From Acanthacorydalis orientalis (lineage: Eukaryota > Arthropoda > Insecta > Megaloptera > Corydalidae), in contig CM068313.1 in the NCBI GenBank assembly GCA_034766995.1, forward strand, positions 40,843,496 through 40,907,495: DNA of 64,000 nucleotides, written 5' to 3'. This document shows, piece by piece, positions 47,820-59,712 of the stretch. Made by a program: the position numbers and the translations under genes. Under the pieces are notes generated by a model, which had not been told where the DNA came from, made no database searches, and saw only the letters and a list, made by a program, of their open reading frames with translations. Each line of letters starts with the position of its first letter. The first letter of the stretch is position 1.

Positions 47820-48125
47820 AGGTCCATTACGAAGAAAATAATAGTGTCGTAAGATTTATAAAATGGCAATCTTATGATTTTCTGTGTTAGACGACGACGT
47901 GCAGCTATCGTTATTTGACAACAGCTTTAATGGTTACTTGGTACTCGCTCGTATTTCGCGTAGCATTAAGTTTAGTCACCTACGGGCTACGTGAGATGCT
48001 ACCTTCCAAAGCTCTGGTAAATTGGCCGCCTTCTTTATGGTTTCTCATTTAGAAAACTCTAGAAAAGCCACTAGTGCTACCTTTACCTACACGTATTGGT
48101 TTATTAGTATACACACAAACTGTGT
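47820..48125. other. GC-balanced island, non-coding
   Basis: Balanced composition with GCGTAGCATTAAG at about 47959 and its partial complement ending GATGCTAC at 48002, a possible 7 bp stem (GTAGCAT/ATGCTAC). No convincing frame. Confidence 0.35.
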
Positions 48126-48298
48126 ACCAACTGTTATATATTTACGATACGTTTTAACAACGTAGATATTAAAGTTCGTTCATTTAATTGCATATCGCAA
48201 CTCACGAAATTCTATATAACGTTTATGGAGAACGATACTTTTATACTTGTTTTAATTAATATAAATCACCTAATTGTTACACTATGTACAAGTAATTT

Positions 48299-48417
48299 AC
48301 ATGTATGTATATATGTGTATTTACATTCACATATATACATACATACATACAAACATATACATATATATATGTGTTTGTGTGTGTGTATGTATATGTGAGC
48401 ATGTATGTGTATGTATG
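48299..48417. repeat. (TATG)n/(CATA)n/(TG)n compound array
   Basis: Irregular mixture of TATG, CATA, CAAACATA and TG units over about 119 bp. Confidence 0.92.
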
Positions 48418-49101
48418 AAAAATACTAAAAATCATTATTTCTATTTTAAACTTAAGTTATAATTAATTCAAAAGCTTTTCTACTGATTTTTTCATTTTAT
48501 AAGGTAATTCTGTCTTAATTTAGAAGTAAATGACTACTTTTTTTTCTTTAAAAAAGTTAGGTTTTTGTGTAGAATGTCCAAATTATCGATTATATTATTG
48601 ACATATAGATATTCTAATTTGCTATTTCGACGACGTGTGTATCTTTTCATTCAAGTAATGTAAAATAAAATTTTGGGAAAATGAAGCTTAAGAAAGTTTC
48701 ATTTAAAATAAAATCAATAAAATTATATAATAAATATTTAAGAGACATAAATATATATATGTTTTTAGCAAAATTGAAAATCATCAGAAATTTAATATCT
48801 CTTTATTATCTATTGACTAACTGTAAACGAGCAAAATATTAATATATCTAGGTCAGTAACATTCATGCAGTATTCGGTATGATATGTCTGAGAGATAAAT
48901 AATGATAGTGAAAATAATAACCAAATGACAAATAAATGGTTACCATTTTACATAAATGTAAAATATAATATTACTCTAATCATGGAACTTTATTATAAAG
49001 AATTCATTATATAATATTAAATTCAAAGTTGGGAAATTATGGAAAAATAAAAACGAGTTATGTTTTCAAAAAATAACGAAAAGCAATTTGTATTCATACG
49101 G

Positions 49102-49104
<3 letters not shown>
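48418..49104. other. AT-rich non-coding stretch
   Basis: Nothing recognised on either strand. Confidence 0.6.
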
Positions 49105-49148
<44 letters not shown>

Positions 49149-49165
49149 TATACATAAATATATAT

Positions 49166-49200
<35 letters not shown>

Positions 49201-49231
49201 CATAAATATATATATATATATATATAAATAT
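49105..49231. repeat. (TA)n array with higher-order ATAAATATATACATAAATA units
   Basis: After about 40 bp of TA, blocks of TA are separated by AAATA and ACATAAATA at roughly 30-40 bp spacing, a nested tandem structure. Confidence 0.9.
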
Positions 49232-49400
49232 AAAACGATTACGTTGCTATATATCTGATAATAATTATATAGACATAAGGAGTTTTAAAAAATGTTTATT
49301 ATTTCATTCGGTTGCATGTATAGGAGAATTGAGAAGTGGGTGTTCGCAGCGAGTCCGGGGGTTGATGAGCGAAGTGAGCAGAGGGCGAAGCCCGATAGTG
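49232..49400 (+). repeat. GC-hairpin-tailed repeat, copy 2
   Basis: Aligned with 45264-45425: ATTACGTTGCTATATATCTG, then ATAATTATATAGACATAAGG, TGTTTATTATTTCATTCGGT and the tail GATGAGCGAAGTGAGCAGAG with GGGCGAAGCCC. TA tracts lie on both sides. Confidence 0.7.
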
Positions 49401-49499
49401 TATATATATACATATATATTTAAATGATACGTAAAGTTATTATTTATGATACGTTATAGTGGAACATAAAAAAGAATAATGATAAAAAGTAATCATGAA

Positions 49500-50060
49500 C
49501 TTACTCAAATTAGAACCCCGTTCGCAGTGTTCGAGTTTGGACACAGATGGCAGCAACAGACCTGTACGGTGTCACACGCCATGTCCAAACGTCATCCGTA
49601 GAGTGGTGGCACCTGTAGAACACACAATGAATCAGCCATTAAGTACTGTAAATTAATGCGTCGCTATCAATAAAGCACGCCGAAAACGTGTTCATAAAAT
49701 TTTATCGTCCCATAAAATACGCTTATCAAATCAAACGAGCATTATGTTTTGCCGCAAGCGCGCATTTATTACTGCGTTCAAGTACCCAATAGCGCGACTA
49801 AATGGAAAAAGAGGGAGTGTGGTAAATCCGTGCTGTATTCATTATATGATTCTTGTCGCTGAATTAACAATGATGTCATATTTTCAATACGATGTAATTT
49901 ATCAATACGAAAGTGTGTTGAAAAATCGTCTACATAATTATATTCGCTGGGCGGTGTACACATACTAGTATGTTGATGATGAACTGATTCTAATAAAAGT
50001 GTCACACTTTTCGCCAGTTATTGAAAACCGTGTTGGGTGTTACGTAAGTTATAAATGGAA
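49500..50060. other. GC-balanced island with a stem-loop
   Basis: GTTTGGACA (49535-49543) pairs with TGTCCAAAC (49582-49590), and TGGC/GCCA extends it inward. Overlapping frames on both strands (49744-49968 plus, 50005-49778 minus) have no recognisable product and contradict each other. Possibly an old repeat or conserved non-coding region. Confidence 0.35.
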
Positions 50061-50307
50061 TGAATGTACGACTCTCTATCTATAACGAACAGTAACTTTT
50101 TATTCGAACGGTTACGGGGTTCAATCACTCTCAACAGCCTATCAATTTCAACACTGATTTTATTTTTCTGTAGTCCATTTTTGTATTTACCCCCAAAAAA
50201 CATCAAATACTTAACTTTTACGTTGTCCTGATAGTATTAAATTTTTTGGATCAGCATATTAATTTTAACATGCGTGCCACCTACAAACAGAAATCTGTAA
50301 TTGAACT

Positions 50308-50546
50308 TTAACCCTATGCACTCACAAAGCCAGGTGTACTGTCCAGCCACTTAAAGGCGTTCTAATTCTACGGTCAGCGTCTGCCCACACTTTATCATTT
50401 ATAGAAAAAAGCTTTGATAAGCGTTCGTCCATCAATGTCATCGGGTGTTTATACTTTTCTATGTTTATCATACTATTACCCTAATCAGCAGTATACAAAC
50501 TTCTGATCATCTGTATAGCCGAATTACTTTGAGTGCAAAAGGTTAA
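50308..50546 (+). mobile_element. TTAA-flanked MITE (piggyBac-like), copy 1
   Basis: TTAA followed by CCCTATGCACTC at the left, and GAGTGCAAAAGG followed by TTAA at the right: inverted terminal repeats of about 12 bp with TTAA at both ends, the hallmark of piggyBac insertion. 239 bp, no coding capacity. About three quarters identical by eye to 54482-54721 and in the same orientation. Confidence 0.88.
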
Positions 50547-50549
50547 ATG

Positions 50550-50552
<3 letters not shown>

Positions 50553-50609
<57 letters not shown>
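50553..50609. repeat. (TA)n microsatellite
   Basis: About 57 bp of TA directly right of the MITE. Confidence 0.95.
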
Positions 50610-50612
<3 letters not shown>

Positions 50613-51344
50613 TTTACATATGTTTTAGATCATTTTAAGGTGTAAGATAATGTATCCCTATTTGCACTGATTTGTTCGTTTATATGCTATTTGTATACAT
50701 TTCACAGTTTTTTAAATGTTTAACTTTATACCTTTACTTTCACTTTTTATTATTTCCATTGTGGTATATGACTTTAATGTCATGTTCCGTTACAGATTAT
50801 CTTCTTTTTTATACTTTAATTGGATGTATTAAAAACAAGATGCAGAAATGCTCTTAATTCTAGACATGAAAGTCTATATAAAACGTTGAACATTCACTCA
50901 GACACTTTGTAATGTTCTAATTTCAACTGCATGATTAATTAGTCTTTTCACAAAAAAATAGACATTATTCTTCGATTAAACTCCTTCTATGCTGAATACG
51001 ATGCAAACGAATTATTTTATGTTTTAATTTACACAAATTTGCATGAGATGTATAAAGAACATGAAGACATTAAAGAAAAATATAATAATTTGAAAACATA
51101 CAGGAATGATAAATATGTGATGATAAAAATAAATATGAATAGTATATACAAAAGAGAATAATATATTCTTTTTTGTATCAAATGAGTTCTTTGATTCAAA
51201 ACAATATTGACTGTGAATTAAAAAACATAAAATGACCCAAAAAATGATAAATTAATAAATAATCAGAAAGTTTACTGAAATTTCATGGAAGATACGCGTT
51301 GCATTATTGAAATAAAAAAAATTGAAAGAGATTTATGTCCAGTA

Positions 51345-51345
<1 letters not shown>
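50610..51345. other. AT-rich non-coding stretch
   Basis: Nothing recognised on either strand. Confidence 0.6.

Positions 51346-51387
<42 letters not shown>
51346..51387. repeat. (TA)n microsatellite
   Basis: About 42 bp of TA followed by CAAACAAACATACAAAC. Confidence 0.94.
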
Positions 51388-51389
<2 letters not shown>

Positions 51390-51538
51390 AACAAACATAC
51401 AAACATAATTTTTATTTACTTAAATTGAAATATTAGTGAGATGTATATTAGTAACTGGGTTTAAAAAAGTTGTCAGCAAATAATAATAAATTAGCATAAA
51501 ATCAAACTGAAATAAATAATGTTTAGAATGTCTTCGTC

Positions 51539-51662
51539 CTTCTGGATCAGTTAAAAGTCTGCTCTCCATTACTAGTTACCATCCTCAGGAGGTAGACTAC
51601 CATCTGAGGATGGCACTCGTGACAAAACTAGTAGTGGAAAGCAGACATTTAGCTGATCCGAA
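51539..51662. repeat. Foldback element 2
   Basis: CTTCTGGATCAGTTAAAAGT with CTGCTCTCC at the left pairs with GGAAAGCAGACATTTAGCTG with ATCCG at the right; ACCATCCTCAG/CTGAGGATGG closes the centre. It has the same unit as 42572-42748 (CTGAGGATGGCAC, then ACTAGTAGTGGA) in inverted pairs. The GAAA of the other copy reads AAAA here. Confidence 0.65.
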
Positions 51663-51951
51663 AATATACGACCATCAGTGGGTGGATCACATGTATAAAA
51701 TCATACAATTATAATGAAACATAAAGAAATGGCAAGTTGCTGTAAGCTATTATAAACGACTGTGTTTGTATTAATTTAAAAACATTTAAATTTATCAATG
51801 TCTCAAAATATTATGTTTTAAGACTAATATGAAACCAGCTGCTATCTTTATGATAGAAGAAAGATGCTTTTAATTGTTTTTTTGAGATTAACTTATGACA
51901 GCACATGGAAATTATGTAGATACTTATCGATATCTATATAATTTCCATTGT

Positions 51952-51952
51952 G

Positions 51953-52004
<52 letters not shown>
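51952..52004. repeat. (TA)n microsatellite
   Basis: About 53 bp of TA followed by ACATGTGTGTATATG. Confidence 0.95.
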
Positions 52005-52009
<5 letters not shown>

Positions 52010-53606
52010 GTGTGTATATGAGTATGTGCGCGTGTGTGTTGTTGATGTACGCGCAATTTTAACAATTTATGTTAATGAAATCCATATTGTAAAATCATTT
52101 TTCTCCGATTTGATATTGTACGAGAATCATTAGCAATATCAAAGTGGAACAGATTTTTATACTGTATCTTAATGTCCTATAAAGTCTTGTTACCAAGCTA
52201 TAAAAATCAGTCAGGTGAAGTACTGATGCGACCTTACGTAAATTTCGAAGATTTACAGTTTCTCTCTAGCTGTATATACCATTTGTTTTGTTTTACATTA
52301 CTACTTCTAGTATATACACCTGGGTGCTTTAAGATCTGATAATAAAAATGTGTTGAGAACAATGAAAACACTTTTAAAACAATTGGATAAAATAAGTTTT
52401 CAAATCTAAAAACTAATGATGTTCATGAATCAATGGAAATAAATGAAAAAATACACTTTGTTTATAATTCCATTTTAATAAAAAAAAACTAACGCAGACA
52501 ATGATTACTATTCATTAATACATTAAATAAGTAATAAAAAAATGATAACATAAGCATGAAACATAAAATTAAAATCTTAATTTGGTAAGCTATTTTATGG
52601 TAAATTGTGCTATTTCATAAATCTTTGCGTAAATCAATCCGTTTCACAGAAAAGACAACCGTTTTTATAATTTTGAAGTTTTTTTTTTAAAAAAAAATAA
52701 AACTTCATATGTACTATCTTTTTCACAAAACCTCTTACTCCGCTTCATCCTACAAACGATCAAATTTTTTCTAATCAAAAACATTCAATCACTATTTATT
52801 AATCATCTTCCATTATTTCTTATGCACATTTCGATGGCGTTAATATTATCCTTCGAGAGCTAACATATAGAGAAATGTTGAGTTTTCTGTACCTTATAAT
52901 TTGTTGTAATTTGTAGGGCGGGTAAAAAATATACTTATGAAACAGACTTTACCCACAGTGCTAGAATGTTATGAAGTACTATCATTTTTGTAAATATTTT
53001 TTAAACAATCATTAGATTGTAAAATATGAATAATTTAGTTATAAAATTAAATACTTTCAGAAAATGAGATGATTTTTAAAAAATGAACTGTTTTTCGCTA
53101 GTTTCGTTTTGCACTATCTAACATATGTACATAAGCTAATTAAACAAGTTTATCATTGGTTTGAACCTTATTCTGTGTAAGCGTAGATAAATATGAATAT
53201 TAATCGATTCAAAAATTACATAAAATCAAAAGGTATAAATGGAACTATATAGTATGTATTTATGTACATATATATATATACACTCGTCTGTATCTGTTAC
53301 ATGATTATTCCCTTCAATATACATATGCATAATCGCATATAGTATAATCATTCGAATTTGATAGCATATTTAATATATGTGTACATTTGGAATATAATTG
53401 ATAATATCTTCAGTTTTCCAATGAAATAACCAAATAAATGTGTTATATGTTATTGACGTTTTATGCTGACATAAAAGTGTTTTGTAGTGCTACTAGTAAT
53501 CACATTATGGATGGATATATTAATGCTCCCAAGTGTGTTATAAAATTTATTTTATCGTAATTATTGGCATGTAATTTAGATTTTATCACTTCGATGTACT
53601 GTGGAA
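52005..53606. other. AT-rich non-coding stretch
   Basis: A T-run/A-run palindrome GAAGTTTT...AAAACTTC lies at 52675-52706. Nothing else recognised. Confidence 0.6.
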
Positions 53607-53629
53607 TATATACATACATACACATACAT

Positions 53630-53677
<48 letters not shown>
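53607..53677. repeat. (CATA)n(TA)n microsatellite
   Basis: CATA/CACATA units followed by about 42 bp of TA. Confidence 0.94.
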
Positions 53678-53678
<1 letters not shown>

Positions 53679-54016
53679 TTAAAATAGTATAGTCGTGTAT
53701 ATGTGTAGGTTTTCTTCAGTACTTATGTAGATAATTAGTAGGGGAGTAGATTAGAGTAATTAACTACTTAAAACTCTTTGCTTTAGATATGAACTTATCA
53801 TATTGCTTGTTTAAATTTATTCTCGTGTTTTATATTTTTTTTATGTCAGATTTTATGATTACATAAATTTTAAATCAGTACTATATTAATTTGTTCTTTA
53901 TATTGTTATATATCTAAAGAAATTGTCTGAAACCGATATCAAATTTTATATTTTACTATTATTTTATATTATTTTCTTAATACATGTAAACATACACACA
54001 CTAACGCACACACATG

Positions 54017-54019
<3 letters not shown>

Positions 54020-54062
<43 letters not shown>
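54020..54062. repeat. (TA)n microsatellite
   Basis: About 43 bp of TA. The preceding 53678-54019 is AT-rich with a CACACA patch near 53995. Confidence 0.94.
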
Positions 54063-54065
<3 letters not shown>

Positions 54066-54481
54066 CGATATTGAGATTATAAAATAGTTTCTAGAAAACT
54101 TCAGCTTCATAGAGTTAAACTTGCAAAAGCAAAAATATTGATTTAAAAAGGATCGATTTTTAATCCTTTTTCACGAAATGATTTTTTCTCAATATTTTTT
54201 GGATCATTTTTTTAGTAATTGATTAATGATCAATTTTGATATTTGTTCATTCGCATTTCGATGTCGATATCGCCAGCTTTAGAATACCAAACGACAGAAA
54301 AATCTATATTTGTTGGATTAGTTGTAGGGAAAAAAATAAATTATATTAATGTTTTGTTTGTACTATTTTCTAAGTAATACTTTTCAATTGGTTGTTATAA
54401 TTTCTTATATGTACCGAAAGTATGTAAATGAAACAGTTTTGTTAAATAAATATATGCTTTTTTAAGAACATAACTTAAGTA

Positions 54482-54721
54482 TTAACCTTTGCACTCACAA
54501 CGCCAGTTGGACTGGCCAGGCACTTAAAGACGTTCTACGCCTAAGGCTAGTGTCACTGGGCCACATTTTATCATTTACAGATAAAAGCTTCGATAAGCGT
54601 TTATCCATCAATGTCATCAGGTGTTTATACTTTTCTATGTTTATCATACTCTTATTCTAATTCGTAGTATACAAATTTTTGATCTTCCGTATAGCCTAAT
54701 TACTTGTTTACAAAAGGTTAA
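54482..54721 (+). mobile_element. TTAA-flanked MITE (piggyBac-like), copy 2
   Basis: TTAACCTTTGCACTCACAAC at the left and CAAAAGGTTAA at the right. The right terminal repeat has lost the GAGTG part kept in copy 1. Internal blocks shared with copy 1 include CACTTAAAG.CGTTCTA, TTTATCATTTA.AG, CCATCAATGTCATC and GTGTTTATACTTTTCTATGT. 240 bp, non-coding. Confidence 0.88.
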
Positions 54722-56059
54722 TACTTTACATAATTATTTGTCTCATACAATGTAAAATCTGAGATTAACCCAATTGTAAAATTTTACACGATTCAGTTTC
54801 TACAATAAAGACCCACTATACTTTCAATGTATTTTATGGAAAACAAATTAATGACTTCTTTTCATATTTTTCATCTAATTTTGAGATTATTTCAAATGGT
54901 TTAACTATATTATATTTTATAATGTTTTATTTTTTAAAAAAATTACAAATACAAAGTGTTGTAACAAAACTGAACATACCATATGAAAATATCAGCTCAA
55001 ACAAAAGTGTTTTACGGTTTTCAATTAAGTACAAGTAAAGTAAACAGTGTTTTCACAGTTGAGTGTACACTTCAGAATATTTTAATTTCATCTGGATTTT
55101 GTAATTTTGACACAATTAACTTGATATTTATTAATTAAAATTTATATGTATTTTTACTTTCCTTCAATATAAAACTTATAACACTTCATTTTCTTAAAAA
55201 AGTTATTATGTAAAGCACTTTGACAAAAGGAACACATCAAAAAATAAATATGTTTAATAGACAATCTTGTGGTAAAGTTATTTTTTAATTAGAAAATGAC
55301 TAATTTAATAGTAAAACATAATACGTTTCAACCTACAAAAGGCCAAACAAGAAAAACATCAAAATGATATAAAATTAAAAATAATTTAATTAATTAATAA
55401 TTATAAAGATTATAAGATAACTATAAAGAAGCATACACTTTCTTTTTTAATCATAATGCTTTATATTATTTAATGAAAATCAGAAAAAATAATTTTCAAT
55501 CATATTTAAACATTTTTCTAATAGTCGATTGGTTGTGGTTATTGGTGTTTTAGGACACATAACGACATAACGAAATAAATTTATTTATAAACACATATTA
55601 CATATAACACATTTTTGTGTTTTTGTTAAAATTCTGTGTAAAAATACATCAACAGAATTATTGAAATACTTTAAGTAGACAGAAAAATATGGATATTGAC
55701 AATACATTAAAAACTTAATTTTGAACTGAAACATTAAATTATATTAATCAGGCTTTATCTACATACAACCATTGTAATGTTAAATTAGGTGAAATATATT
55801 TTAATTAATATATAAACTACTTTTATATAATATCTCGTGTACTTTTCAACATTTTTTCTTAATTTTCATGCGCGAAAAATCAAAATCAGTGTTTTAGTTC
55901 TTATTTCAATGAACGTTAACTAATATACTTCACAAATTGAACTTTTGAAGTAAAAAATACCCGATAGATTTTAACCCATTCTTTATTATCAAATATTCAA
56001 TATTTAATTTATAGCACTAAATTATTTATTTTATAATTTAGGAATATAAAAGCACATCA

Positions 56060-56061
<2 letters not shown>
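54722..56061. other. AT-rich non-coding stretch
   Basis: Nothing recognised on either strand; notably free of TA arrays for over 1.3 kb. Confidence 0.6.

Positions 56062-56106
<45 letters not shown>
56062..56106. repeat. (TA)n microsatellite
   Basis: About 45 bp of TA. Confidence 0.94.
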
Positions 56107-56109
<3 letters not shown>

Positions 56110-56638
56110 GCATATACTTTTTGGATTGCAGCGTTTGACCATAAATATATAATTTGTAAATTATCCTCATTTAACTTATTGGTCTACAGTTTAAATTGTA
56201 ATATTAAACTAATTATAGAGAATGATGATGAGATGAATCATATATCAAACATGAAATTGAATAAAGGGGACGAGCTGGTAATGGATAACGTAGTGAATTA
56301 TTTATAGCTTCATACTGCAAACGTACTACAACGTGATGTTGATAAATTATAGTGAAATATTGTTGCAAATAAGTACTTCAATTAAAATAAGAGCCACGCA
56401 TACATTCACACACGTAACTTTATAATGTATCTATCAACAAACTATGTTTTCTTGTAGATATTGAGAGATAAACAAGCGACTGACCTATTTTCCATGATGT
56501 ATTTTATTAATATTTCTAAATGATTTTTAGTTTATAAGATATATTGATTTAATAAATAGGAAAACTATCATTAAATTAAAACTGAAATTTTTACTAAATA
56601 TTAAAGTCAAATACCATTAGGAGAATTATATTTTATGC
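56107..56638. other. AT-rich non-coding stretch
   Basis: Nothing recognised on either strand. Confidence 0.55.
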
Positions 56639-56676
56639 ATAAACTTATTAATATTTCACAATATTAATAAGTTTAT
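56639..56676. repeat. Perfect 17 bp stem, 4-base loop hairpin
   Basis: ATAAACTTATTAATATT, loop TCAC, then the exact complement AATATTAATAAGTTTAT. It stands alone with no transposon ends around it. Confidence 0.85.
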
Positions 56677-56899
56677 TTCAGATAAAATTTATTTAACTAA
56701 AAATAATTGTATTTTGTTAATAGACTATTGTCCATTGTATGAAAAGTGCATTCTAGTAATTATTTACATAAAATGGATTCGTCTTTAATGATTTTATTTA
56801 TAAAATTGTACGAAATGTATACTGAAATTTGATAAAATATTGTTTTGTACATTATTGATTATTAATCGAATAAAAGTAAACGACGTAATAAATTTTCAA

Positions 56900-57245
56900 T
56901 TTCGAAAGCTCGTATATGATTGAATGGTGGTGAAAAGTGCACTTTACGAATATAACAAGTCGAGTTTCATCGAAACGAATTTTCAAAATAGGGCGAGAAA
57001 AAATAAAAAGGTGAACAAAGTTGTACATAACACATTGACTGGAAGAAATGATGAGTCGGCTACCGGAAGTCCGGGGCCAGTTCCAAGCAGAGACAGAGGC
57101 AACGCTACACAAGAAACCACTTACCGGAGTGATGGCTGTTTAGTAATAAACGTTTATTTACAACCCTCAACCTACACAACGTTTCGCCTACTTGTGAAGA
57201 CGCCACCATACAAGCCACTCTTGAGCTTTTACTTTGCTTAAATGA
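56900..57245. other. Island with a 105-codon plus frame and a retroelement-like minus motif
   Basis: A plus frame runs from ATG 56924 to 57241 (MVVKSALYEYNKSSFIETNF start; SATGSPGPVPSRDRGNATQE in the middle). It has no recognised domain. On the minus strand the right half contains GGCGTCTTCACAAGTAGGCG then AAACGTTGTG, followed by AATAAACGTTTATT. That pattern resembles 3' regions of animal retroelements and provides a polyadenylation-like signal. The minus-strand repeat reading makes the plus frame doubtful. Confidence 0.3.
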
Positions 57246-57584
57246 AATTGATGATTGGAATTTATAAGTAATATGTACAGTCAAAATATAAAGCCAAAGA
57301 TGTTCCTAGTATGAACTTGATAAGTATTTATTAGATACTAAGGTATGGAACACTCTTTAGAAGTAACAGGTGATGAGATACATTGCTGTTTTCTTTTTTA
57401 TAAAAATGAAATTTTCTGGAAAATTGGTCTTGTGCTTTTTATTAATAGGATTATAAAGTGACTTGGAGAAAAACGTTTTATGTACTCTTTTTATAAAAAT
57501 ATAAGTATATTGAATGTAAGGGATATTGTTAATATATAAGAAAAGTTTCTAAAATAAATCTAGCACATACAGACACAACACATA

Positions 57585-57618
<34 letters not shown>

Positions 57619-58515
57619 CGTTATACTTGAAACTAACAAATATATTTGTAAATAGTTACGGATGAATCCTACAGAATTTTGCGAAAGTCTAAAAATACAT
57701 TGACCTGACTATAAAGTGCGATGTATTGAAGCGTTGACATTGTATAAACAACATTATGCAGGAGTGGAAAAAAATGAGAGTCAAGGGGAGACAGATTGCG
57801 ACGAACAAAATTGTATGGAATGCGTTAAGGGTAATGTGAGGGTGATATCCAAAGGGGTAGATAGCAGTTACCGTCACTGAAAGTACAATTACACGCTTCA
57901 TCACCCTAACCGACAATAGCTACCAACAATCGTACTAAAGGAATATATATATATATACATTAAATTTTTTGGAGAAATTGTAACTTTCGAAGCTACATGT
58001 AGCAAAAAAAGCAAAATATTTGAAATATTTTACATTTCTGAAATACACATATGCTCATTCACAAATACAAATAATAATGTATTTATACCTATATTCAAAA
58101 ACTGAGAACAGATTCATTTAATAAATTTTCTTATGCTGATTTTAACTTGAAATAATAAAAAAAAAACATCTATTCAAGAATTTCAAATAATTATAAAGTA
58201 AAATACTTGTTGTAAAATGAATCAATTGATACAGAAGTGTATTATTTGTATTTCATTTAAATTTAAAAAAAGATAATAATAAATCTTCAAACTGATTTAA
58301 TGTTTTCAGTTTTTGAAAATTTAAACAAATAATAATAATTACTTTTTAAAATATATGTTTGTAGGATTTTAAATATTTACACATGAAATAAATAGATAAG
58401 AATACTGGTAATATAAACAGACGTCTTCTTTATATATTAAAAAATAAACATGTTATTTTTTCTTTAAAAAAAGAACAGCGCTATAAGAAACTGAACAATT
58501 AAAATATATAACTAG
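57246..58515. other. AT-rich non-coding stretch
   Basis: TA runs lie at 57585-57617 and 57941-57960. A slightly more balanced patch at 57690-57930 has no credible frame. Confidence 0.5.
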
Positions 58516-58643
<128 letters not shown>

Positions 58644-58812
58644 CATGTGAACAAATAAGAAACAGAGACAATTAAATAAAAACAAGCTGTATGCAATGAA
58701 AGGAGCTTTTCTCAATGATATCTCTAGGACAAAATTTGCGTTACACAGAACAAACAATGTTCTCTTTCTAAAAAGAAACGGATAACACGTAATTTCCTTT
58801 CCAATATCCCAG

Positions 58813-58986
58813 CAATGCTAGGTAAATTTCAGTTTCCGCTTTCTACCCAAGTGTCGTACGATTCAATCGGTAATGGGTTCGCAATTAACCGAAGTAATGT
58901 CCCCTGTGTCGATCCTGTATCTCCGACTGTAGTTGTAAATGCAGACGCAATACAAAATACAAGGCGTGCATCTATTTCAATTACAT
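58813..58986 (+). other. Candidate coding exon (174 nt)
   Basis: TTTCCTTTCCAATATCCCAG (AG at 58811-58812) is a good splice acceptor and GTAAGT at 58987-58992 a consensus donor. One frame is open throughout: MLGKFQFPLSTQVSYDSIGN, then GFAINRSNVPCVDPVSPTVV and VNADAIQNTRRASISIT. Residue use is diverse rather than Ile/Asn/Lys/Phe-biased, and GC is well above the flanks. No domain recognised. It could be an internal exon, or a first coding exon with ATG at 58815. Confidence 0.38.
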
Positions 58987-58992
58987 GTAAGT

Positions 58993-59389
58993 GCATGTAT
59001 TTTTCCGGTCTTAATTTCTTAAATATATTGCAAATTTACATGTATATAGACTATTTATATTCATTGATTTCGGTTTATTTTTCGATATAAGAAACAAACT
59101 ATTAAAGTAAATTGACTTGTTTTTATTTGTTTCGTTTTTGTTCAGTTCAGTAGATAAAAATAATATTAAGCTTATTTATTTTTTATACAAAAAATGCATG
59201 CTTATGTTCTGTTGCAGACAGACTTGTTTTAACTATAAGGCATTTTTATCTACTATGTTTGTTAATAATTAAATTATCATACTACGACTTACATACAATC
59301 TGTACTGTACTCGTTCAATTCTGTTTAACTGGAATTTAAAGCGCAAAAAGACATCCGTGACCAGTTTTTGTCCAAATATTGTATTTTAT
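58993..59389. other. AT-rich non-coding stretch
   Basis: Would be intron if 58813-58986 is an exon; otherwise nothing recognised. Confidence 0.45.
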
Positions 59390-59403
59390 ATGTATATATA
59401 TAT

Positions 59404-59450
<47 letters not shown>

Positions 59451-59522
59451 CATAAGTATGTATGTATGTATATATATATATGTGTGTGTGTATATATATG
59501 TGTGTATATATATACATATATA
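59390..59522. repeat. (TA)n/(CA)n/(TG)n/(TATG)n compound array
   Basis: Mixed dinucleotide and tetranucleotide blocks over about 133 bp, abutting the next repeat. Confidence 0.93.
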
Positions 59523-59630
59523 ATAGGGGGCTTCACCACCTGCTCACTGCGATCGCCCACTAGTCAATTAGAAGCATGTACATGTAATCGAAAGAAACAA
59601 TAAACAGATTTGGGTATCATAGAAACCTCG
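59523..59630 (-). repeat. GC-hairpin-tailed repeat, copy 3
   Basis: Read on the minus strand: CTGTTTATTGTTTCTTTCGA, then TTACATGTACATGCTTCTAA, GGGCGATCGCAGTGAGCAGG and GGTGAAGCCCCC, then the TA array. It aligns with the 3' two thirds of copies at 45264 and 49232. Confidence 0.65.
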
Positions 59631-59657
59631 TCCCAAATAAATAAGTCCACGTCATTG

Positions 59658-59712
<55 letters not shown>

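Noticed and set aside
56924..57241. 105-codon protein-coding gene
   Set aside because: No domain, no promoter or splice evidence, and the same bases read as a retroelement-like 3' region on the other strand.
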